Shown: positions 1-8,389 of the stretch, one piece after another
How positions within the stretch are numbered: position 1 is the first letter of the stretch
Layout: every line of letters starts with the position of its first letter
Source of the DNA: an uncultured Lachnospiraceae bacterium
GTDB taxonomy: Bacteria; Bacillota; Clostridia; Lachnospirales; Lachnospiraceae
NCBI GenBank assembly: GCA_905209865.1
Contig: CAJLUP010000002.1
Span: forward strand, 1 to 48,930
DNA length: 48,930 nt
Direction of reading: 5' to 3'
Position numbers and translations under genes: made by a program
The notes under the pieces: model-generated
Database searches by the model: none
The model's input: the letters and a program-made list of their open reading frames with translations, nothing else
What the model was told of the DNA's origin: nothing

Positions 1-171
1 TGTTTGTCTTGGTCAAAAATCACTACTAGCAATTCTTTCCCTCTTTACTGTTTGGTTTGTTTTCAAACCGTTCTTAAAAATTTTTCTCTTCAAAGAAATT
101 TTCAAGGGTTGTTGTCTATTGTTCAGTTATCAAGGTTCTTTCTTTGTTCTGTCTCAAGCGACAGCTTTTAT
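1..171 (-). other. rRNA operon leader (5' flank of an rRNA operon lying left of the window)
   Basis: No protein gene is visible. Read on the minus strand, the segment follows two strong tandem promoters and contains the phrase ACCTTGATAACTGAACAA, which resembles the leader and spacer sequences around Firmicutes rRNA genes. I infer that a 16S rRNA gene begins just left of base 1 and is transcribed away from the window. The rRNA itself is not in the window, so this rests on leader character alone. Confidence 0.6.
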
Positions 172-200
172 ATTTTATCATAAGCTTTTCTGCTTGTCAA
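172..200 (-). promoter_or_regulatory. rRNA-type promoter P2
   Basis: On the minus strand, TTGACA (195-200) is followed by a 17-base spacer and TAAAAT (172-177). It is the downstream member of a tandem promoter pair that fires leftward out of the window. Confidence 0.75.
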
Positions 201-263
201 GAACTTTTTTAAATATTTTTTATTTTCTTTTTTCAAGCTTTCTCTCAACGAGTCAGCTCATCA

Positions 264-292
264 ATAATACCATTTTGTTTTATCTTTGTCAA
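264..292 (-). promoter_or_regulatory. rRNA-type promoter P1
   Basis: On the minus strand, TTGACA (287-292) is followed by exactly 17 bases and TATTAT (264-269). It lies 92 bases upstream of P2. Paired consensus promoters with no reading frame behind them are typical of rRNA operons. Confidence 0.75.
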
Positions 293-399
293 CTGTTTTT
301 TTACAATTTTTTCAAAGTTTTTTTCAGGTTCTTTTATTCCCTTCGGTACTATATACAGTGTTCTCCTTGCATCGCCATATATGACATTTAAGAATACGT

Positions 400-425
400 A
401 AAACTACCGGACATCCGGTAGTTTT
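400..425 (-). terminator. Terminator behind tRNA-Ser
   Basis: Perfect 11-bp inverted repeat with arms AAAACTACCGG and CCGGTAGTTTT around a 4-base loop. It sits between the tRNA-Ser gene and the rRNA-type promoters, so it should separate the two transcripts. The U-run is only four bases long. Confidence 0.65.
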
Positions 426-440
426 CAAGATAACACTTAA

Positions 441-528
441 CGGAGAAAGAGGGATTTGAACCCTCGCGCCGGTTTCCCGACCTACACCCTTAGCAGGGGC
501 GCCTCTTCAGCCTCTTGAGTATTTCTCC
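441..528 (-). tRNA. tRNA-Ser (anticodon GCU)
   Basis: The minus strand folds as a class II tRNA of 88 bases. The acceptor GGAGAAA pairs with TTTCTCC and G is the discriminator. The anticodon loop is CTGCTAA, giving anticodon GCU, which reads the serine codons AGC and AGU. A long variable arm follows, as expected for tRNA-Ser, and the T-loop is TTCAAAT. CCA is not encoded. A consensus promoter lies 62 bases upstream and a hairpin terminator follows, so it is probably its own transcription unit. Confidence 0.95.
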
Positions 529-590
529 TGACTCTGAATTTGACTGTTTGCACAGCGTTTATTCATTTCTTACTTGATAATGCGAAATTT

Positions 591-619
591 ATTATACTAA
601 ACCATTTATATAATGTCAA
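591..619 (-). promoter_or_regulatory. Promoter of tRNA-Ser
   Basis: On the minus strand, TTGACA (614-619) is followed by a 17-base spacer and TATAAT (591-596), both perfect consensus. It points at the tRNA-Ser gene. No terminator is evident between it and the end of plsC, so read-through from the upstream operon is also possible. Confidence 0.85.
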
Positions 620-659
620 CCACTAAATTCGTTTTTTTCAACCTTTTTAGACACCTTTT

Positions 660-1385
660 TTAATCTTTCTCTATTTTTGTTTTTTTCTCTATCGTTTCCC
701 GAATCCTTTCCTGAACAACTGCCGCAATTTCCGTTGTCTTCATATCTTTATATTCATCATAATAAAGCGGAGGCAAAAAGGAAACATGAACAGTTACCGG
801 CTGAATCGAATTTGTATCAAAAGGTTTGAACGAATCAATCAACGCCACCGGAACGATCGGGCAGTGCGCCTTGGTTGCCGCTTTAAAGCTTCCTCCTTTA
901 AATGTACCGATTTGATTTCCATTCCGAGAACGTGTTCCTTCAGGAAAAATAATATAATTTCTCCCAGACTGCACTTCTTTTGACACATTCATAATCACCT
1001 GCATCGCCTGCCGCACATCTTCCCTGTCAATCATATAAGCCTTTGTGCACGCGAAAACCTGTTTCAAAAACTGGATATTAGCAACTTCTTTTTTTGCCAC
1101 AACCGAAATAGGAACAGGACATACATCCATAATTGCCAAAACATCATACATTCCCTGATGGTTCGGAAAAAACATGAACCCATTTTCTTTTGGAAGATTT
1201 TCTAACCCTTCTGCATCTATTGTTACATTTCCGCCTTTATTTGCTCTGCGGACAATATATTTAAGCATCTTGTAGTGTTCTTCTTCCGTATATTTATCTA
1301 CATGCTGCGCATGATAACAAAGTTTGCACCACATAAACGGAACAAGGATTATGTTTCGGAATACCATCATTAATATTCTTTTCAT
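660..1385 (-). CDS. plsC: 1-acyl-sn-glycerol-3-phosphate acyltransferase (PlsC family)
   Basis: Transfers an acyl chain to lysophosphatidic acid to make phosphatidic acid, at the membrane, in phospholipid synthesis. The 241-residue product has the family's catalytic HX4D motif (H76 to D81, within FPNHQGMYD) and the substrate-binding motif FPEGTRS at 147-153. A hydrophobic stretch at residues 4-20 fits membrane association. Its start codon overlaps the end of the fumarase beta gene by four bases, so it is translated as the last gene of a tight minus-strand operon. Family membership is clear; exact acyl specificity cannot be read from sequence. Confidence 0.93.
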   Translation of the reverse strand: MKRILMMVFRNIILVPFMWCKLCYHAQHVDKYTEEEHYKMLKYIVRRANKGGNVTIDAEGLENLPKENGFMFFPNHQGMYDVLAIMDVCPVPISVVAKKEVANIQFLKQVFACTKAYMIDREDVRQAMQVIMNVSKEVQSGRNYIIFPEGTRSRNGNQIGTFKGGSFKAATKAHCPIVPVALIDSFKPFDTNSIQPVTVHVSFLPPLYYDEYKDMKTTEIAAVVQERIRETIEKKTKIEKD

Positions 1386-1933
1386 ATTTTTTGATACTCC
1401 TTTACTGCTGTTTCATAAAGGTTATTTCCCTCACAATCTACTACTACGATTACCGGGAAATTCTCTACCTCAAGCTTTCGAATCGCTTCCGTACCAAGAT
1501 CTTCGTATGCAACAACTTCCGAAGATTTAATACATTTTGATAACAAGGCGCCTGCCCCTCCTACAGCAGCAAAATAAACCGCCCCGTTACGGACTACAGC
1601 CTCTATTACCTCCCTGCTTCTTTTTCCTTTTCCAATCATCGCCGCCATACCAAGATCCAATAACTCCGGAGCATACTTATCCATACGGCTTGCAGTTGTC
1701 GGTCCCGCCGATCCGATCGGACGTCCTTCCCTTGCCGGAGACGGCCCCATATAATATATCGCTTGTCCTTCTATATTAACCGGGAGACGTTCCCCTTCAC
1801 GGAGCGCTTCGTACATTCGCTTATGTGCGGCATCACGCGCAGTATATATCGTACCTGTGATGTATACATAGTCTCCCGCTCTTAATTCCTTTGCCGCCTC
1901 TTTACTAATAGGCGCTGAAATATGTCGATCCAT
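1382..1933 (-). CDS. fumB: Class I fumarate hydratase, beta subunit
   Basis: C-terminal half of the two-subunit, iron-sulfur fumarase that interconverts fumarate and malate. The 183-residue length and the glycine-rich GSAGPTTASRMDKY segment (about 74-87) are typical of the beta subunit or of the C-terminal domain of one-piece class I enzymes. The alpha subunit gene lies directly upstream with about 50 bases between them. A Shine-Dalgarno-like AAAGGGA precedes the ATG. L(+)-tartrate dehydratase beta subunits belong to the same family, but fumarase is the usual identity in Clostridia. The symbol fumB is used for the subunit and is not meant as the E. coli isozyme. Confidence 0.88.
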   Translation of the reverse strand: MDRHISAPISKEAAKELRAGDYVYITGTIYTARDAAHKRMYEALREGERLPVNIEGQAIYYMGPSPAREGRPIGSAGPTTASRMDKYAPELLDLGMAAMIGKGKRSREVIEAVVRNGAVYFAAVGGAGALLSKCIKSSEVVAYEDLGTEAIRKLEVENFPVIVVVDCEGNNLYETAVKEYQKI

Positions 1934-1983
1934 TTCTGTTCCCTTTCACCTGTGCCTTTTAGATCCGTCGTTTACCCTCTATC

Positions 1984-2829
1984 TTATAAAACCCGAACAA
2001 CATGCCGGTTTACATGGCAGCATATATTCACTGCAACCGGCAGCCCCGCAATATGCGTCGGATAAGTATTAATATTTACCGCCAAAGCAGTCACTGTTCC
2101 TCCTAATCCACCAGGACCGATTCCAAGACAGTTGATCTTATCAAGCATTTCTTTTTCAAGTTCTTTTACATATGGAATATCGGAATTCTTCCCTACTTCC
2201 CGTGTAAGCGCTTCCTTTGCCATCAAAGCACACTTTTCAAACGTTCCTCCGATCCCTACTCCTACTACCAACGGAGGACATGCATTCGGTCCGGCATCTC
2301 TGACAGCCGTAAGGATTGCATCTTTTACCCCTTCAATCCCTTCTGCCGGCTTCAGCATAAATACACGACTCATATTCTCACTGCCGAAACCTTTCGAGGC
2401 AACTTTAATTTTTACTTGCTGTCCTTCTACAATCCGGGTATGAATTACTGCCGGAGTATTGTCTTTTGTATTTTCCCTCAAAATCGGATCTCCAACGACA
2501 GATTTTCTCAAAAACCCTTCTACATACCCTCGGCGCACACCTTCATTTACAGCATCTTCTAAACTTCCGCCTTCAAAATGTACATCCTGCCCTATTTCAA
2601 GGAATACAACCGCCATTCCTGTATCCTGACAGATCGGAATCATATCTGCAGCCGCAATTTCAAGATTCTCCTGAAGCTGCCCTAGAATCTGCCTTCCAAG
2701 CAAAGATTTCTCTTCTTCCTTCGCTGCTTTCAGCGCCTTCTCCATATCCGAAGAAAGGAAATGATTTGCCTCAATGCACATTTCTTTTATCGTTTCTGTA
2801 ATTTTTTCTGTCTGAACTGTCCGTATCAT
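1984..2829 (-). CDS. fumA: Class I fumarate hydratase, alpha subunit
   Basis: Carries the [4Fe-4S] cluster of two-subunit fumarase. Cysteines that fit the cluster ligands are visible in IPICQDTGM (C67), in GPNACPPL (C184), and near the C-terminus in NICCHVNRH. The 281-residue length matches stand-alone alpha subunits. The start overlaps the stop of the dCMP deaminase gene by four bases (ATGA), and the beta subunit gene follows, so the order in the transcript is deaminase, alpha, beta, plsC. Tartrate dehydratase alpha is the main alternative. Confidence 0.9.
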   Translation of the reverse strand: MIRTVQTEKITETIKEMCIEANHFLSSDMEKALKAAKEEEKSLLGRQILGQLQENLEIAAADMIPICQDTGMAVVFLEIGQDVHFEGGSLEDAVNEGVRRGYVEGFLRKSVVGDPILRENTKDNTPAVIHTRIVEGQQVKIKVASKGFGSENMSRVFMLKPAEGIEGVKDAILTAVRDAGPNACPPLVVGVGIGGTFEKCALMAKEALTREVGKNSDIPYVKELEKEMLDKINCLGIGPGGLGGTVTALAVNINTYPTHIAGLPVAVNICCHVNRHVVRVL

Positions 2830-3314
2830 AATTCAATCTCAATCTTTCTGTTTGTACGATGGTATTGATGATATCTAACCCCTGCCGCATCCATCATCCT
2901 CTTCGATGCAATAACGCTCGGGGTATGCGCATATTTATCGCAATCATATATGACTTCTTTAATTCCCGCCTGTATAATCGCTTTTGCACATTCATTACAC
3001 GGGAAAAGCGAAACATAAAGCTTCGCTCCCGCCAAACTGCCCCCACTGTAATTCAAAATCGCATTCAATTCACTATGCGTAGAATATACATATTTTGTTT
3101 CAAGCGGATCTTCCCCGTCTCTCGTCCATGGAAATTCATCGTCTGAGCATCCTGATGGAAATCCATTATATCCCATAGACAGGATCTTATTGTCCTGGCT
3201 GACAATACAACATCCCACCTGTGTATTCGGATCTTTTGAACGCATACCCGAAAGCATTGCCACTCCCATAAAATACTCATCCCATGTCAAATAATCTGTT
3301 CTCTTCTCCGACAT
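2826..3314 (-). CDS. dCMP deaminase (ComEB-like)
   Basis: Zinc-dependent cytidine deaminase-fold enzyme that converts dCMP to dUMP for thymidylate synthesis. The zinc site is visible: HSE at residues 80-82 supplies the histidine ligand and the catalytic glutamate, and PCNEC at 105-109 supplies the two cysteines. The early TQVGCCIV segment is also typical. The length of 162 residues fits the family. A GGAG Shine-Dalgarno element lies seven bases before the ATG. Next to upp upstream, it makes a small pyrimidine salvage pair inside the operon. Confidence 0.9.
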   Translation of the reverse strand: MSEKRTDYLTWDEYFMGVAMLSGMRSKDPNTQVGCCIVSQDNKILSMGYNGFPSGCSDDEFPWTRDGEDPLETKYVYSTHSELNAILNYSGGSLAGAKLYVSLFPCNECAKAIIQAGIKEVIYDCDKYAHTPSVIASKRMMDAAGVRYHQYHRTNRKIEIEL

Positions 3315-3354
3315 CGAACTACTCCTTTATCCACCGGTCTTTCTAACTCTGCTC

Positions 3355-3987
3355 CTATTTTGTTCCGAAAATACGATCTCCCGCATCTCCCAATCCCGGC
3401 ACGATATATCCGTGATCATTGAGCTTTTCATCCAAAGCGCCGACATAAATATCAACGTCAGGATGCTCTTCCTGCATCTTTTTAATTCCTTCCGGAGCTG
3501 CAAGGATACATAAAAACCGAATGTGTTTTACCCCTTTTTCTTTCAGCATCCGAATTGCCGCCACACTGGAACCTCCAGTCGCAAGCATCGGATCAACTAC
3601 GAACACTTCTCTTTCTTCGCAGTCTGCCGGAAGTTTACAATAATATTCTACAGGCTCTAATGTTTCCGGATCTCTGTAAAGTCCGATGTGTCCGACTTTC
3701 GCCGCCGGAATCAAAGACAACATTCCATCCACCATTCCGATACCTGCACGAAGAATCGGAACGATCGCCAGTTTTTTACCTGAAAGCATCTTTCCTGTCA
3801 TCTCCATGATCGGAGTTTTAATCTGCACATCACTCATCTTTAAATCTCTCGTTGCTTCATAGCACATCAGCTGCGCGATTTCTCCAATCACTTCACGAAA
3901 CTCTTTCGTTCCTACATTTTCCTGTCTTACATAATTGATCTTATGTGTGATCAACGGGTGATCCATCACGATTACTTTTCCAGTCAT
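3355..3987 (-). CDS. upp: Uracil phosphoribosyltransferase
   Basis: Makes UMP from uracil and PRPP in pyrimidine salvage. The PRPP loop VDPMLATGGS is at residues 131-140, and the C-terminal GLGDAGDRIFGT segment that closes over uracil is intact. At 210 residues it is the standard length. The start codon overlaps the sua5 stop by four bases, with GGAGGAAG just upstream, indicating translational coupling. Confidence 0.96.
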   Translation of the reverse strand: MTGKVIVMDHPLITHKINYVRQENVGTKEFREVIGEIAQLMCYEATRDLKMSDVQIKTPIMEMTGKMLSGKKLAIVPILRAGIGMVDGMLSLIPAAKVGHIGLYRDPETLEPVEYYCKLPADCEEREVFVVDPMLATGGSSVAAIRMLKEKGVKHIRFLCILAAPEGIKKMQEEHPDVDIYVGALDEKLNDHGYIVPGLGDAGDRIFGTK

Positions 3988-5510
3988 TTTTCTTCCTCCG
4001 CAATGTAATTTAATTTTTCTGCAAGTTCCTTAATCAAACTGCTCAACATCTCATAGCATTCCCCATATGCCGTCAGCGGTTTCCCGTATGGGTTCGGAAT
4101 TTCTCCGCCTCTTCCAACAAATTCATTCAAAGTATAGACATTTCCCTTGTGTCCATATTCTGATAAAATCTTATACTTCTCATTCTCTTCAATCGTAAGC
4201 ACAAGAGTATCGTCTCCCAAATCTTCCGGATCAAACTGTTTGGAAACATGATTTTCAAGCGTCATCTGCGCGCTCTTCATGATCGCTTCTGCTTTCTGGT
4301 TCGCAGGCTCCGGGAACAATACAACCAACCCCCTCGAATCAATTACATACTCCTGAGCCAAATCCTCCTGTCGCAGCAATTCCGCCGCCATAGGAGCCCG
4401 AGCCGAATCTGTACCACTGACAAAAGTAATCCTCCGATATTTTTGACGTCTTGCAATCTCCGACGCCGAAAGGAATTCGTGCCCCGCCGCTTTTTCCAAG
4501 CGGTTCATAATCGCTTTTCCCATTCCTTGTGCTGCAAAAGATTCACTGTAGATTGCCTCTACTTCTTCCTCATCAAATTCTCTGAGCACTCTGTAAAGAT
4601 TTCTTGCAATCGTTTTTTCATTTTCCCGCGTCCCGATATTCTTCACTACTCCATATTTATAGAAGGGAAGTGTTTCTGTCGTTGCGATAACCCCCACTTT
4701 CCTTCCTTCCTTATACGCCTGATATGCAAGCTGTCTGATTGCAAAAATCTCCTCTCGCAAATCCCCTTCCACAATCATCAGCTTTGCCTTCGGTGCATAA
4801 TGCCTATACTTCATTCCCGGAGCTTTCGGAGCTTTTTTACTCTCCGCCCTGAGCAGAGTCTCATCGACATCCACTTTTCCGATCACCTCTTCAAACATCT
4901 CTCCTGTGATCGCCCCGGGTCGCAAGATCATAGGCGGAGAAACTGTCATATCGAGTATTGTCGACTCCAATCCGATCTCCACAGGTCCGCCGTCCAGGAT
5001 CATGTCGATCTTTCCGTTCAAATCTTCCGCCACATGTTCTGCCAAAGTCGGGCTCGGTCTTCCTGATGTATTAGCGCTCGGCGCAGAGACAAATCCGCCT
5101 GCTGCCCGAATAAGAGCCCGCGCCACCTCATCGATCGGCATGCGAACCGCTACTGTATCCAGTCCTCCTGTCGTCCCATAAGGAACAATCTCACTTTTCT
5201 GAAAGATCATAGTCAGCGGTCCCGGCCAAAAATGTGCTGCAAGAGCGTCCGTTTCAGGCGGAATATTAATTGCAATCTTCCGCAGGTCTTCATACTCCGC
5301 TATATGCACAATAAGCGGATTATCCGACGGTCGCCCTTTTGCCGCATATGTTTTCATCGCCGCCTCCTCTTTAAGCGCATCCGCTCCAAGTCCATATACC
5401 GTCTCGGTCGGAAAGGCAACCAGCCCGCCATTTTGCAGGATCTTTCCCGCCGCTTCTATAATCTGTTCGTCAATTTTATTCTTATCGATCTTTTCTATTT
5501 TTGTTTCCAT
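3984..5510 (-). CDS. Threonylcarbamoyl-AMP synthase (Sua5) fused to a degenerate LMW-PTP domain
   Basis: Residues 1-345 are a complete Sua5: a YrdC domain (TETVYGLG at 35-42, KGRPSDNPL at 58-66, PSANTSGRPSPT at 144-155) followed by the Sua5-specific C-terminal domain. It makes the threonylcarbamoyl-AMP used for t6A37 in tRNAs reading ANN codons. Residues 361-500 have the fold signature of a low-molecular-weight protein tyrosine phosphatase. However, the active-site loop reads VSGTDSARAPMA: the catalytic Cys of CX5R is Ser365, although the loop Arg371 is kept. The DP general-acid motif near the end reads IPNPYG, so Asp is replaced by Asn473. The fused domain therefore looks catalytically dead. 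Position: between cwlD (20 bases upstream) and upp (four-base overlap). Confidence 0.93.
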   Translation of the reverse strand: METKIEKIDKNKIDEQIIEAAGKILQNGGLVAFPTETVYGLGADALKEEAAMKTYAAKGRPSDNPLIVHIAEYEDLRKIAINIPPETDALAAHFWPGPLTMIFQKSEIVPYGTTGGLDTVAVRMPIDEVARALIRAAGGFVSAPSANTSGRPSPTLAEHVAEDLNGKIDMILDGGPVEIGLESTILDMTVSPPMILRPGAITGEMFEEVIGKVDVDETLLRAESKKAPKAPGMKYRHYAPKAKLMIVEGDLREEIFAIRQLAYQAYKEGRKVGVIATTETLPFYKYGVVKNIGTRENEKTIARNLYRVLREFDEEEVEAIYSESFAAQGMGKAIMNRLEKAAGHEFLSASEIARRQKYRRITFVSGTDSARAPMAAELLRQEDLAQEYVIDSRGLVVLFPEPANQKAEAIMKSAQMTLENHVSKQFDPEDLGDDTLVLTIEENEKYKILSEYGHKGNVYTLNEFVGRGGEIPNPYGKPLTAYGECYEMLSSLIKELAEKLNYIAEEEK

Positions 5511-5530
5511 GCCCTATATTATAACATCAT

Positions 5531-6241
5531 TTATTTCAAAAAAAAACTCTTAATTCCTTTTACGACAGCCTGCGCAATCTTTTCCTGATATGCCTCGTCA
5601 GAAAGTTTTTCTGCTTCCGCGTAATTACTCAAAAAGCCGCACTCCACAATCACTGTCGGAATCTCTGTCTTCTTTAATATATAATAAGTATTATTTGACT
5701 TTTCACGTTTTTTATTTTCCGGATCAACTTCTAAAAGAGCGTTCTGCAAAATTTCCGCTGCCGTCTTTCCCTCTTCCGATGTCGTATAATAAAACACCTG
5801 CGCTCCCGATACATTTTCCTCATGATAACTGTTTTGATGAATACTTACAGCAAGATCTGCATCCGATTCATTCATAATACGAACCCTCTCTTTCAGATCT
5901 CCGATCCGTGTTTCCGCCAGCCAGCCGTCATCTTTTCTCGTCATGATCACTTCGATTTTTTCTTTTTCAAGTAGCTTTTTTATCTTTTCTGCAACAGACA
6001 AATTCAATTCTTTTTCAACCGCTCCGTTCACCCCTGTCTTACCTCCGTCAGGTCCTCCATGTCCTGCGTCCAAGACAACCTTTCTATTTCCTTTTTCACC
6101 GCCTGCCGCTGTTACTTTACCGGAACTTATTTCTTCACTCTCCGCAAATGTTTTCTTAAGTTCTCTTCCAGCCTTCGCACACAGGAGCATAACCGCCGCA
6201 AGCAAAGCGATCATTGTCCCAAAAACAAATTTTTTTCGCAT
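5531..6241 (-). CDS. cwlD: N-acetylmuramoyl-L-alanine amidase, CwlD-like
   Basis: Zinc amidase that cuts the amide between muramic acid and the stem peptide. In spore formers CwlD helps make muramic-delta-lactam in the cortex. The start at 6241 is chosen because GGAGGG lies about nine bases before it; a longer frame opens at 6280 without a good site. The product has an N-terminal membrane anchor or signal (residues 6-22). It has the Amidase_3 zinc and catalytic residues H61 (DAGHGG), E76 (VEKELN), H135 (SIHQN) and E200 (VECGF). The next gene upstream is a GH18/SH3 protein. The cwlD name rests on length (236) and context; another sporulation amidase of this family remains possible. Confidence 0.85.
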   Translation of the reverse strand: MRKKFVFGTMIALLAAVMLLCAKAGRELKKTFAESEEISSGKVTAAGGEKGNRKVVLDAGHGGPDGGKTGVNGAVEKELNLSVAEKIKKLLEKEKIEVIMTRKDDGWLAETRIGDLKERVRIMNESDADLAVSIHQNSYHEENVSGAQVFYYTTSEEGKTAAEILQNALLEVDPENKKREKSNNTYYILKKTEIPTVIVECGFLSNYAEAEKLSDEAYQEKIAQAVVKGIKSFFLK

Positions 6242-6305
6242 ATAAAAACACCCTCCTTTTCCATATTCATATATATGCAAAAAGAGGATGTCCTTTTCAA
6301 ATATT

Positions 6306-8264
6306 TTAATTTACATACTGCAAGATCAGATCCCACACACCGGAACCTTCCATTCCGAGACTCCACTCAGCAACACCGGCAAGTTGGTTTTCTTTGATGA
6401 CTTTCAATTTCTCCTCTAACGACTGTGTATCTTCCAGCCAGATTTTATAGATTCCGCCATCTCCTTCCCACTCGGCATAATTCTGCTTTGTTTTATCATC
6501 CCATACTGTCTGTGCTCCCATTGATGAAACCAGTTCCGCCGCATCATCCATTCCATAAGCAGAACTTGTCACTTTATTCGGATACATCTCAGCTTCTGTT
6601 CCTTTTTCAGATTCAAGTTCCTCCTCCGTCTTTGGAGTTTCAAGCCATAGACGGGTATAGAACGGGACACCTGCAATTAATTTGTCGGCAGGAACCGATC
6701 TGAGCGCCTCTGTTATTCCGTCCTCCAAGTAACCGATCGAAGCAACCGATCCCGCTTCATAAGAACCGTCTGTATGCTCATCATATCCCATAATGACAAC
6801 ATAATCTGCCACCGCCGCCTGTTCTTTAATATCATAATGCGCATTATACGGTTGCGGAACATAATTATCCACCGAAAAGACGAGTCCGTTCTGTCGGCAT
6901 TTTACAGACAATTCCCTGACAAACTGAACGTAATGCGGTCCGCACTCGTCAGACACAAGTTCAAAATCAAGGTTGATTCCATCCACTCCGGTCTCAAGAG
7001 CTTTCGATATTACCTGATTGATCAGTTTTGCCCGTTTTGATGTATAACTCAATACCTGGTATGTCTCTTCGTAAGAATTGACACCACCGTGGAAATCCCG
7101 AAGTACCGCCCACACTTCCAAATTCGACTGATGTGCATAATTTACATAATTAGAATCTGCAAGAGACGTGATATTTCCCTCAGTATCCGCAAGACTAAAC
7201 CAAGTCGGAGCAATCGTATTCAGTCCCTTTGTCGATGCGATCGTTTCTAAAATATAACTATTGGCATCTGTATTGGAAACATTATGCCATGCCATATTAA
7301 TGGTATAATTTTCCGAAATATTCGTATATTCCGGTTCTTCAAATTCATGTGATACCATTTCTTTCTTTATATCCCGAAGGGCATTCGTTTGCACATATCC
7401 GATAAATCCGTCCTTCGTAGCCACTTTCATCCAATCATCCTCGTCATCAAGAACGATCACTTTATCGGATTTCTTTACTTCTGTCAATATCGGACTTTTC
7501 ACACCGCCCTGATAGCGAACCTGTGTATCCCGTTTGATCGAAGCAGACTTCTTTTCACCCCATTCCGAGGTGATCACTACCCTCGTCGGGTTATCATACA
7601 CTTCATATTCCATATTTGTGTATTGCTGGATAAACGGAAGGGCTATATATGCAATCTTTCCTTCTGTCTTCAGGATCACATAATCTTCGCTCTTCTTCTC
7701 CGTTATGTCTGTATATTCTTTACTGCCTACTGCTGCCGAAACACTGCCGCCCGGAAGTGTATAAAGCAGAACATTCTCATTGGAGTCCCAATAAAACCGT
7801 TTATTGATCCGATTATGAGCGACAGAATATTCGATATAATACTGACCTTCATAAATCTTTATCGGATCGGGTGTTGCCTCTTCGGATATATCCTGAGACT
7901 GCTTCACAACCTGATTATTGATCACAAGCGCCGGATCATTCTCTGATTCCACTCCATAATATTGTTTCAAATCGGCTTTCTCATTCGTTGAACCGTATCT
8001 TTTCCAGATAACAAATCCGCCAATCGCAACTATGATCAACAGGAAAAACAAGAACCACCGGATAATTGCATTCCTTCTTCTCCTTCTCGCCCTGCTGCTT
8101 TTCCTTACAGGTCTTCTGTTCTGTCTCGGGCTTCCGCCCGTCGGTCCTGCTCCGTTTTGTCCCGAACGTTTCGTCGGTTTTTGGACATTTCCTTCAGGAC
8201 GTCTTTTTCGGACGTCTGCCGCCTGACTGCGCCCTCTAGCATCCCGTTTTTCTCTTTCGTCCAT
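6306..8264 (-). CDS. Membrane-anchored GH18 glycosidase with SH3 domain
   Basis: The N-terminal 65 residues are highly charged, then a single membrane segment (about 66-87) anchors the protein. An extracellular part of mixed character follows, with a bacterial SH3-like domain at about 246-297 and a glycoside hydrolase 18 barrel from about 318 to the end (652). The GH18 active-site strand reads DGINLDFE at 428-435, keeping the terminal catalytic Glu435 with the middle Asp of the usual DGxDxDxE changed to Asn. MGYDEH at 492-497 is another conserved strand. Such proteins act on peptidoglycan or chitin-like glycans, and spore-associated SleL/YaaH enzymes are relatives. It lies just upstream of cwlD, which fits a wall or spore role; the substrate is unproven. 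Confidence 0.85.
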   Translation of the reverse strand: MDEREKRDARGRSQAADVRKRRPEGNVQKPTKRSGQNGAGPTGGSPRQNRRPVRKSSRARRRRRNAIIRWFLFFLLIIVAIGGFVIWKRYGSTNEKADLKQYYGVESENDPALVINNQVVKQSQDISEEATPDPIKIYEGQYYIEYSVAHNRINKRFYWDSNENVLLYTLPGGSVSAAVGSKEYTDITEKKSEDYVILKTEGKIAYIALPFIQQYTNMEYEVYDNPTRVVITSEWGEKKSASIKRDTQVRYQGGVKSPILTEVKKSDKVIVLDDEDDWMKVATKDGFIGYVQTNALRDIKKEMVSHEFEEPEYTNISENYTINMAWHNVSNTDANSYILETIASTKGLNTIAPTWFSLADTEGNITSLADSNYVNYAHQSNLEVWAVLRDFHGGVNSYEETYQVLSYTSKRAKLINQVISKALETGVDGINLDFELVSDECGPHYVQFVRELSVKCRQNGLVFSVDNYVPQPYNAHYDIKEQAAVADYVVIMGYDEHTDGSYEAGSVASIGYLEDGITEALRSVPADKLIAGVPFYTRLWLETPKTEEELESEKGTEAEMYPNKVTSSAYGMDDAAELVSSMGAQTVWDDKTKQNYAEWEGDGGIYKIWLEDTQSLEEKLKVIKENQLAGVAEWSLGMEGSGVWDLILQYVN

Positions 8265-8296
8265 GCCGTACCTCCTACTAGCAATTATACGCGTAC

Positions 8297-8305
8297 ATTA
8301 TACCA
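8297..8305 (-). promoter_or_regulatory. Extended -10 promoter of the GH18-cwlD-sua5 operon
   Basis: On the minus strand, TGGTATAAT (an extended -10 element) lies about 30 bases upstream of the GH18 start codon and its GGAGGT ribosome site. No good -35 element is present at 17 bases, which is common for extended -10 promoters. Confidence 0.5.
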
Positions 8306-8389
8306 CACTTTTATCACGCGTCATTAATAATTTGCCTCTTTCAACAGATTTTAGACATGTTTTTTACAGAACCTTTTCTTCGTCCGGTA

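Noticed and set aside
4248..5066. 272-residue open frame on the plus strand opposite sua5
   Set aside because: Antisense shadow rich in Arg, Ser and Cys; the opposite strand has a clear conserved protein.
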